Assembly (NCBI GenBank): GCA_001600635.1
Contig: BCKL01000014.1
Coordinates: 138,202-202,201 of the forward strand
Direction of reading: 5' to 3'
From: Leucosporidium creatinivorum
Lineage: Eukaryota > Basidiomycota > Microbotryomycetes > Leucosporidiales > Leucosporidiaceae
DNA: 64,000 nucleotides
Under the pieces are notes generated by a model. It did no database searches. It was given only the letters and a program-made list of their open reading frames with translations, and was not told the DNA's origin. Position numbers and translations under genes: made by a program. Each line of letters opens with the position of its first letter. Position 1 is the stretch's first letter. Positions 55,928 through 64,000 of the stretch are shown piece by piece.

Positions 55928-58470
55928 TCAGAAGATGTTGGACAAGGTGACAGCGGTGAGGACGACTGAAGAGAAGACGAAGATGATGTACTGCGAGTGA
56001 GAGAGTGGTGACAGCATGGTCAGCGAAGGCTCCACCTTGCGCAAGGCCGCGCCGAGCAGAGAGCTGCTCACTTGGAAGACGATGTATGATGCGAGGGTAT
56101 CACTGTTGCTCTCTCCGTCCTCTGGAGCAAAGATCTGTGTGAAAAGCGGGAGTTTAACTTTGTAGACGATGAGAGAGCGCAGGCCAGAGGAGCGAACTTG
56201 AGTGAGGGCGACCTGCGAAGCGAGAAGAAGAGGTCAGTCGAAGTCACGGGGTGGAGCGAGGAAGCTGGAACGCACCTGAGTTGTTGCTGTTGGTACACAG
56301 CTGAAGTAGATGAGGACTGCAAGGGAGGGAAGAGCGTCAGTTGCGAGACCTCGGCTATAGCCCCCTCGCCGAACGACTCACCGAAACGAAGCACACGGTT
56401 CTCCTCGTCGATGAGGTTGGTGTGATAGGTGAGACCTTGGACCATCAGGAAGCCAACAATAGGGAGTAGGATAAGCTTGCACAGAGCGAGCGAGATGATC
56501 GAGCTTAAAGGGAGCTTCGTGAGGGGTCGAGGGAGGCGCATCCTGGCGAGGGCTGAGCCAAGAACGAGGAGACCGAGGGGAACGGAGGCGCCTCCCAGGA
56601 AATTTGCCGTGTCCAGAATGATTGCGAGGACAGGTTTCCCGTCGGGCGCGGTGGGATTGAAGGATGCGCCGTCGACAAAGACGAAGAGCTGCCGGAAGAG
56701 AGGGGTCAGCCGTCTCTGTCTTTGGTAGAGTTTAATAGAATCGCGACCCACGGACTTGAGCTTCGTGACCAATGCGCACACCAGCGCAACAACGAGCGAG
56801 ATGGTGGGAGGTGTGAGAAGAGCGAGGAAGAACTCCTTGACGCCGACCAGGATGCGGATGTGCAGTGGTCGAGGTGGTATCGACTCGTCCTTGAGGTGCA
56901 GAGGTTCGTCGTGTGATCCAGGAGGGTAGAGCTGAGTCGGGTGCGAGTTAGACAGACGCTTGCGCGAGGGAGACGGAGGAGCGCCTTCTGGCTCGGCCGA
57001 GGTCCCAACAGCGGTTTCGTCCCCATCATCGTCGAAGACCGAGTGTGCGGGAGAGCCGACGATGGTCTTAAGCCGCTCGCGCTCGGCGAGTGCCATGCGA
57101 AGTTGGGCTCGACCAAACGAAGCCCGCCGAACATGCTCCTCGGCGGTGTCCTCGACCGAAGCGGCTGCTGCAGCTCCGGCGAGCTCACGTACTGAAGCCT
57201 GGCCGATCGAGCGAGATGTGGTAATGCGTCTGATGTGGAGTAGCGATCAGTGAGAAGCTCGGCGGGGGACGGCACACAGGCAGCAAGTTCGGCGAGAGCG
57301 CCGGTTCGAAAGAGGCAAGCGGGAGAGGTACTTACTGGAGGTCCGAGAAGGTGGTCGGTGGCGACCTAGTGGCACGCAAATGCATCGCCGACCCTGGCTC
57401 CGTAGCTCGTGTCATCTCCGCCGCCTTCTCGCTCGGCTCGACCTTGCTCGTCCCCGCTCCTGCTTCTGCCTCTGTGCGTCCGCCCTTCCTACGGCGCACA
57501 AGACCAGGAAGACTCCGAACGTGCTCTGAGGCGGCCTTGACCTTCGACCATGGACTCCGAGCGGGGTTCTCCTCATCCTCGATCTCCTTCGGCGGATGCG
57601 TATAGTCTCGCGAAATAAGGAGGGTGCCGCGGAACGGGAAGAGGGTGACTAGAGCGGTAGATGTACGTTGGCTGCATGTACTGCACGCAGCGGAGGAGCC
57701 TCAAACTTGCCGAAGAACAAGACGATGAAGATCGAGACGTAGGCGACCGCCAAGTCGGCGTCGGCTTGCCCTGCGAATGGTGCAGACATACATACGCTCG
57801 CGCAAATCGCCGTAGGCACGTCACCCCCTATCAAAGTACAGAAATGAGCAAGCTAGCACGACTGGGAGCGGCCGGAGAGGCCTCCAGAGCTTCTCGGCGC
57901 TCCTTCGGGTGCAAAAACTCACAATTGGCCCAGATTGAGGCCGCTAAGATGCCGTAGCGGAAGTTGCGAGCTGTAGTGAGGTGATGATTAGTGTGTATCT
58001 CCAGCGAGGGCATAGGAGGACTTACGTGTAGGGAAGATGGTCCGGATCAGAAGTCCGAACAGCGCCGAGACGAGCATATAAACGATTCCGACCAGGAAGA
58101 TGGGCCCAAGTGCAGCGATATTGTCCGAGTTGAACGAAGGGATGATCTTGGAGAAGAGCTGTAGGGAGATTGGCTGTCAGCGAGCGGCAACGGCGCAGAC
58201 CTCGGCCGAGAAGGACTGACCAGCGCAGGGAGGGTGATCTGGGGAGAGAGACGTCAGCTTCGCGACCGTATAGTTTTCCAATATCTCCCGAAGCACTTGA
58301 AGACTTACATTAAGGATGATCTGACTCGCCGAACGAGATCCAGCGGCGGGGAACATGTCGTTTCTTGCGAGGAAGAAGCCAGCGCCAGCTGGGATCACCA
58401 GCTTGATCAACGGCTTGACGGAGAGCCATATGATCTTGTTGATGGGCTGCGAACTGCTCAGCGAGGCCAT
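55928..58470 (-). CDS. Auxin-efflux-carrier (AEC) family membrane transporter
   Basis: Eleven exons (58470-58309, 58238-58221, 58158-58026, 57970-57923, 57827-57711, 57648-57336, 57229-56752, 56688-56382, 56316-56276, 56212-56072, 55990-55928) encode 606 residues. N-terminal helices (IIWLSVKPLIKLVIPAGAGF, ALGPIFLVGIVYMLVSALFG, LAVAYVSIFIVLFF) and C-terminal helices (FFLALLTPPTISLVVALVCA, ILLPIVGFLMVQGL, YIIFVFSSVVLTAV) flank a ~200-residue charged loop, the standard AEC layout. NWGDVPTAICASV and ANFLGGASVPLGLLVLGSAL are family hallmarks. The nearest named relatives are probably the Ecm3-like yeast proteins; substrate unknown. An 18-base exon and a likely GC-AG intron (gcaagt at 57710) are required by the frame. 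Confidence 0.87.
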
Positions 58471-59093
58471 GGGATTAGCGAGCGCTCAGGCAAAGCGACG
58501 GCCGGATCCCTTCTCCGATGGGCTTGTCCCTCGCTCCTCAGTCCCCTGCAGTCCGCGAGCAAGTTCGATTTGAACCAGACGTCACTCCTTCCGCTGCCCT
58601 CTGCCACGCCCACGCCGTGCAGATCGAGAGTTCGGCGCCCACCTGTCCTCCGCCGGTTCCCCAAGTTTGCGGAAAAGCTCTGCACTCACCTCATGATGGC
58701 AGTTCACAGAAGCAGAGAACAATGAACGAAGTCTCAGGAGTCAATCCCTGCTGGGAGACAGCTTATCGAGGTGCAGGTCCGGCGGGAGCGGTTCGAGAAT
58801 GCAGACTTGACGAGGAGGAGGGCCGGGGAGGAGGTGTTGTAAGGGAGGGCGCCAGTGACGGGCCGAGCAGCGTTGTGGTGTACAGGACAAGTCGAAAATG
58901 TGAAGCGAGTAGAAAAGCAGTCGAAGCGAAGGCTGTTTGGCAGCTGGTCTCTGCCGACATTCGATTCTCGGCTCAGCTTCTCGGCCAACACGGCAAGTCG
59001 ACGCGGCGAACGAAATACAGCTTGCAGCCTTGTGAAAGAGAGGGAGAGAGAGAGCGAGCAAAACAATGTACACCAATCAAGCGAACCCTAGCC
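58471..59093. other. Region between the transporter start and ACS stop
   Basis: About 620 bases, promoter of the transporter gene and trailer of the acetyl-CoA synthetase gene. No gene recognised. Confidence 0.4.
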
Positions 59094-62000
59094 TCACTTG
59101 GAACCCTCCTCGAACTTGGATTGCTGTGAAAAGGGGGAGGAGCGAGATCAGCTTCGGCGCTGGCTTGAAGGCGGTCGAAAACTCACAATCTGGTCGACGA
59201 CGCTGGGGTCGGCGAGGGTCGAGAGATCGCCCAACTGATCACCCTCACCAGCCGAGATCTTGCGGAGTACACGGCGCATGATCTGTAGTAAGAAGAAGGG
59301 TCAGCGACTGCCTGGCGAGCGCCGAGAGCCGTTCTACGCACTTTACCACTCCTGGTCTTCGGCAGGTCGGCCACCAAGATGATCCTCTTGGGCGCAGCGA
59401 ATGGCCCAATCGTTTTCCTGACTTGGAGGACCAACTCCTTGAGGAGAGCAGGCTCCTCGGACGCCTCGAACGAGAAGTCGGGCTTCATCGTCACGTAGGC
59501 GACTACCGCCTGTCCAGTCAGCTCGTCGGGGATCTGCAGGCATAGAGGGTCAGTACAGCGGCTGTAAGAGCATGGCATACGACCACTCACACCAACGACG
59601 GCCGTCTCGGCGACTCCATTGTGCTGGATCAAAGCCGACTCAATCTCGGCGGTCGAGAGACGGTGACCGGAGACGTTGATGACATCGTCCACACGTCCGC
59701 GGATCCAGTAGTAGCCATCGTGGTCGCGTCCAGCGCCGTCGCCGGTGAAGTAATAGCCAGGGTAAGGCTGCGAAGAGGCGAGGAGATCAGCGCGACCTCA
59801 AAGGAGCAGGCTCAGTCGACACTCACCAGCATGTAGGTCTCGAGGAACCTCTTGTGGTCACCGTAGACGGTCCTGGCGATACTAGGCCAAGGCTTCTTGA
59901 CGGCGAGAACTCCCTCTTTCTCGTTGCCCTCGATGAGAGCTCCGGTAGTGGGGTCGAGGAGAACGGGCTCGATGCCAAAGAAGGGAAGGGTGGCGGCTCC
60001 GGGCTTGGTCTTGGTAGCTCCAGGAAGAGGTCTACTCGATGCGAAGTTGATCAGCAGCTGCTCGAGCGGAGAAGGCGAGCGCCGAAGACTCACGTGATGA
60101 TGATGGAGCCGGTCTCGGTCTGCCAGTAGGTGTCGACGACGGCGCACTCCTTGTTGCCGACGTGCTCCCAGTACCACTCCCATGCCTCGGGATTGATGGG
60201 CTCTCCGACCGATCCGATGGTGCGGAGGCTGCTGAGATCGTGTCCCTTGGTGTGGTGCTCGCCGAGGCGGCGGAGGAGACGAATGGCGGTAGGGGCGGTG
60301 TAGAACTGGAAGGACGACGAGTCAGCGATGTGAAAAGAGCTTGAAGTAGACACAAACACTCACCTGCGTGAGCTTGTGCTTGGCGACGGTCTCCCAGAAG
60401 CGAGCCGGGGTGGGGTAGACGGGCGTCGACTCGAAGATGGTGGTAGTGACTCCGTCTGCAGGGTTTCAAAAGTCAGCTATCGCGCTCGACTCTCTACCGA
60501 AAGACCAACTCACTGGCAAGAGGGCCGTAGACGATGTAAGTGTGGCCGGTGATCCATCCGACGTCAGCCATGCATGCGTAGCGGTCGTCCTGCAGCATCG
60601 AAGGGGTCAGCGAGAAGCTATAAAGAGCTTCAGCAAGCTCGATACTCACGTGATGGACGTCAAAGACGTATTTGAGGGTCATGAGAGCGCCGAGAAGGTA
60701 GCCTCCCGAAGAGTGAACGACTCCCTTGGGCTATGAGGAGATTGAGGTCAGCTCCAGCTACTCGACAGGATGAGAAGTGGTATAGCTTACCTTTCCGGTC
60801 GATCCGGAGGTGTAGAGGATGAAGAGAGGATCCTCGGAGGAGACGATCTCGGGGGCGCAGTAAGGCTGAACGCCCTCCTTCTCCTCGTGCCACCACTTGT
60901 CGCGGCCCTCGGTCCACTTGACATTGCCTCCAGTACGCTTGAGAACGAGGACATGCTCGACGAGCGGGCACTCGGTCAAAGCGGCGTCGACGATGGACTT
61001 GGTAGCGATCGACTTGCCGCCGCGCTTGCCCTCGTCGGTGGTGATGACAACGCGCGACTTGGCGTCCTGTACGCGGTCACGAAGCGACTCGGCTGAGAAT
61101 CCAGCAAAGACGACCGAGTGAATGGCTCCGAGACGAGCGCAGGCGAGGAAAGCGATGGCGGCCTCGGGGACCCTGGAGGAGGCGAAGAGAGGCGAGTTAG
61201 TAGGTGCTCCAAGCTCCGAGGGACTGCTCGGATGCCTACATGGGGAGGTAGATGGCGACGGTCTGTGAAATCGAGCGAGAAAGAGTCAGCTCTCGCAGAA
61301 ACGACGAGGTGGGGGTAAACACAGCTACTTACATCTCCCTTCTTGACGCCGTACGACTTGAGGATGTTGGCGGTCTTGCAGACCTCTTGCAAGAGCTGCT
61401 CGTAGGTCAACTCGACGTGCTGTCCGGGCTCATCGGCCTCCCAGATGATGGCAGTCTGCGAATCGAGAGCCAATTAGCACCGAGATGATGGGAGTTCGAG
61501 CTCGTGCGAAGCAGCAGGAAACGCACCTTGTTGGGGTGCTTGTACGCCCAGCGGTCGACGCAGTTGTACGAGACGTTGAGGCCTCCCTCGGGGAACCATT
61601 GAACGTCTCCAGCCTCGAACGAGCCGGCCATGACGGTAGTGTAGGGTCGGTGCCAGTAGATGTGCTCCTTGGCCATCTGTAGACGGGTGCGAAGACTCAT
61701 CAGCATACTATCCTGGCCATCTACGAGTGACGCTGAGAGCTTGACTCCAGCGCAAAGGGGCAGGTGGGGAAGGCGGGGACGTTCTACTCGTCGCTGGGAA
61801 CGGCGGGAGGGTGCTGTAGCACATCCCTGCACCTGTAGCAACATTCCTCGACCTCGTCGCGACCGCCCCGCCCCTCAAGCTTAAAGCCGCTTCACTCCGG
61901 GCGCTCCTCCTGCTCCCCAACGATTTCCTGGCTCGCGCTAGTCGTGAACACTACTCACCTTGTCCCAAAAGACCTCGGGCTGGGTGATGGACTCCTTGTA

Positions 62001-62150
62001 CATGGCCTCGTACTGCTCCGTGTTGGCGTGAGGTGTGTGGTGCTCCTTGGACGAGCCATCGGTGCGCTTCGAGATGGGATGAGTTGGCGCCGAGCGGTAG
62101 TCGTGAAGGTCGGCGCCGACCGCCTCTTGCTGCTTGCTATCTGCTGCCAT
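59094..62150 (-). CDS. ACS1: Acetyl-CoA synthetase
   Basis: Fourteen exons (62150-61959, 61676-61527, 61455-61333, 61262-61240, 61172-60791, 60730-60650, 60589-60514, 60455-60364, 60305-60094, 60031-59827, 59767-59591, 59533-59342, 59282-59187, 59123-59094) encode 676 residues, the usual fungal length. All adenylate-forming motifs are present: [62 protein letters not shown] and the catalytic-lysine motif KTRSGKIMRR. The enzyme makes acetyl-CoA from acetate, ATP and CoA for lipid synthesis, growth on two-carbon sources and histone acetylation. There is no peroxisomal tail (ends EEGSK) and no clear mitochondrial presequence, so a cytosolic/nuclear location is likely. One exon is 23 bases. Other fungi have ACS1 and ACS2; the symbol is by general similarity. 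Confidence 0.96.
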
Positions 62151-63303
62151 GGTTGTAAAGTGCTGGTTGAAAGATGTGTGAAGTGTCGAGAAGCGTAGGA
62201 AGAAGAGCGACAAAGCAGCTTCGGGTGCGTGACCTTGAGACGACTTCCCCGCTCCAACTCCGACCTCGGGCGCTTTCGCTTCGCCTGGGCTGCTGATTGC
62301 CTTTCCTCGGGGGGTCCAATCGAGCTGATTCCTCGGCCTGCTGCCTGCCTAGCCCCGAGCACCCTCCTGCACCTTCCTCTGCTCAGCGGTGACCTCCGCT
62401 GGTCCTTCGCGGCGCTCCTCCTCATCTCGGGATCGCCTCTCGCCACTCTTGACGGCCATTCGTGGTCATGTAACACACTGTTGATCTACTTCACCTAATA
62501 CCCGGGGTATCGGACGTCGCTTGATCGCCACCAAAGACCTCTACGCCGATTCGCCGCGCACTCGCTCAGCTTGCGACGGGCCGGTCAAGCGCTTCGGCAT
62601 TGGTTTGAGGAGGATTGCAGGGGCGTAGGGAGATTCCAGATACCTTGAAGTCACCGTCCAGGCTTCCGGCTCTACTTCAACGCCGCTTGACGCCTGCGAA
62701 AGCACTCAGCGAGGGAATCAGCCTTCGCAGCGCCGAGCCCGGCGATGCCCGCGAAAGATATCTGTCGACCGTCTGAACGCCGCTCGGGGACCCAGGGAGC
62801 TCGAGAAACTTGCACCGCGAGGGACTCCGCTCTCAAGAGTGATACAGCTCGAGGCAGTCGGGCTGGAAAGGAGCAGTTGAACATCGCCGAGGTCAGCGGA
62901 GGAGGTTCAGACATGAGCTTTGATAACATGCAGCATCCTAGAAGATTGTAAGAAAGTGTTGTCCCGCGCGTGGACACACATTACAGCCCCTGCGCAGCGC
63001 GAAAAACCCAGGTTCCCTTTCGCCGTCTTCGCCGAAGAGCTCAGCGTGGGTCGGCGCTAACTTGTGACTCGAAGGACGGCTCGCGACGGATCACAAAGCA
63101 TGTAACAGTGTTGGTGAACTCGCGAAACGTGCTGCCCCTTCGTCAGACTCGAGAGCTGCTCAGCTGCTCGGCGCTGGCTTTCGGTCGAGAGCTTGAGCAC
63201 CTTCGAAGCCAATGGCTTCATAATGAGCCTCACCAGTACACGTTACAACAGTTCAATACATGAGTCTTTACAAGACGTCATAGCTCTATCTGCCCTCACT
63301 GTT
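62151..63303. other. 1.15 kb intergenic region, ACS promoter side
   Basis: No supported gene. It should carry the acetyl-CoA synthetase promoter and the trailer of the gene to the right. A short palindrome tacccggggta is at about 62501. Nothing else recognised. Confidence 0.4.
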
Positions 63304-64000
63304 CTATCCCTCAAGCCCTCCGCCCGCCTCCTCCGGCGGCGGCCTCATCTCGGCCGAGCTCAACGCCGAGCCCTTACTCTGCACATCTCCTCTCCAACTA
63401 GCCGGATCATCATCCCTTGTCAAAATCCTGGCCAAACCCTCCTTCTCGCCTTCCTCCTCATCTCCATCGCCAAGAGCGATGCGCCGAACTCGTCCTCCTC
63501 CGGCTTCGAGCTGCCCGTTGTTACTGCGAAGCTCTGAGACGGCGTAGGCTTCGATCTCGACGGTTTTGCTGATGGCTCCGACGGTGCGGCCACGTCGAGC
63601 TTGAGAGCCAGCAGATGGGTAGGGACGGGCGACCGAGCAGGGTTCGGTCGGTGATGGGCCTGCAGACGAGTGGGAGTCCGAGGTGGTGATCTGTTGATAT
63701 AGAGAGTGGTGTATTAGCACTACTCGGAGCCTCTGAAGCGGTGAAATGACTCACGAAGAAGAGAACTCCTGCGTTGGCGAGGCAATCGGCGGTACAAAGA
63801 GCGACGCAGAGGTACGAAACCTGATGCCCACGGGCGCCGAAAGTCGTCCAGAACATGTTGGCCGTAGTGGAAGCCATGGAGATCAAGGAGGCGACCAGCG
63901 AACGGATGGCCAGGCGTCGGATCTCGGGGTTGGCCCAGCTGTCAATGAAGCGAGTTAGCACAACTCGGTCGAGAGCCTGACAAGTCCAGGACACTCACCG
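63304..64000 (-). CDS. Seven-transmembrane protein, family member 2 (5' part outside window)
   Basis: Visible exons are 64000-63999 (continuing out of the window), 63938-63755 and 63690-63304. They encode the last two helices (about SLVASLISMASTTANMFW and VSYLCVALCTADCLANAGVL) and a ~130-residue tail. They align with the end of the protein at 17637-19240: WANPEIRRLAIRSL against WVNTEIRRLSVKSL, the final intron at the same place (before ITTSD against ITSSD), and the tail motif DDPASWRGD shared in full. An extra intron (63998-63939) is not present in the first copy. The tail is charged and Ser-rich, consistent with a cytosolic regulatory segment. Ligand and role unknown. Confidence 0.65.

Overview
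This window is nuclear DNA from an intron-rich, GC-rich fungus. Genes are close together on both strands, coding runs are cut by many 50-100 base introns with a CTGAC/CTAAC branch motif and CTACAG/CTGCAG acceptors, and the recognisable proteins are core eukaryotic ones. The style suggests a basidiomycete yeast, probably Pucciniomycotina/Microbotryomycetes (Rhodotorula- or Sporobolomyces-like); that assignment is inference. I found no tRNA, rRNA, CRISPR array, transposon or virus-like element.

Region 1 (1-13.7 kb) is the most unusual part. Paralogous F-box-like genes are arranged as mirror images around two housekeeping genes: A1> <B1 C1> [<PNO1 YPT7>] <C2 B2> <A2. B1 and B2 with their flanks (about 585-2640 and 10305-12355) are almost identical inverted copies, while C1/C2 and A1/A2 have diverged. 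A third copy of the head-to-head B-C unit sits at 43.6-46.8 kb. The three units have spacers of 769, 767 and 764 bases between start codons, with a strongly conserved core and a leader intron at the same place on the C side. All five distinct B/C proteins start with the same basic block followed by an F-box.

Region 2 (14.2-25.2 kb) holds CDC50 (lipid flippase partner), a seven-helix membrane protein of unknown ligand, LSM2 (RNA decay and splicing), YHM2 (mitochondrial citrate carrier) and ESF1 (ribosome assembly). Region 3 (25.5-43.0 kb) holds an RNase III-fold protein, a 634-residue protein I do not recognise, GPD1 (glycerol-3-phosphate dehydrogenase with a long Ser/Pro-rich N-terminus), a small coiled-coil protein, a BCL7-like protein, SLD2 (replication initiation) and a 1510-residue gelsolin-domain protein.

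Region 4 (43.6-64 kb) holds the third B-C unit, a HAD-family phosphatase, an HbrB-type TORC2 subunit, a PHD-finger protein, an auxin-efflux-carrier-family transporter, acetyl-CoA synthetase, and at the right edge a second member of the seven-helix family. The housekeeping genes look independent of one another; the only set organised as a unit is the F-box family.

Exon joins were worked out by hand. Except for two F-box genes with apparent frameshifts and the two genes cut by the window edges, each proposed coding sequence sums to a whole number of codons.
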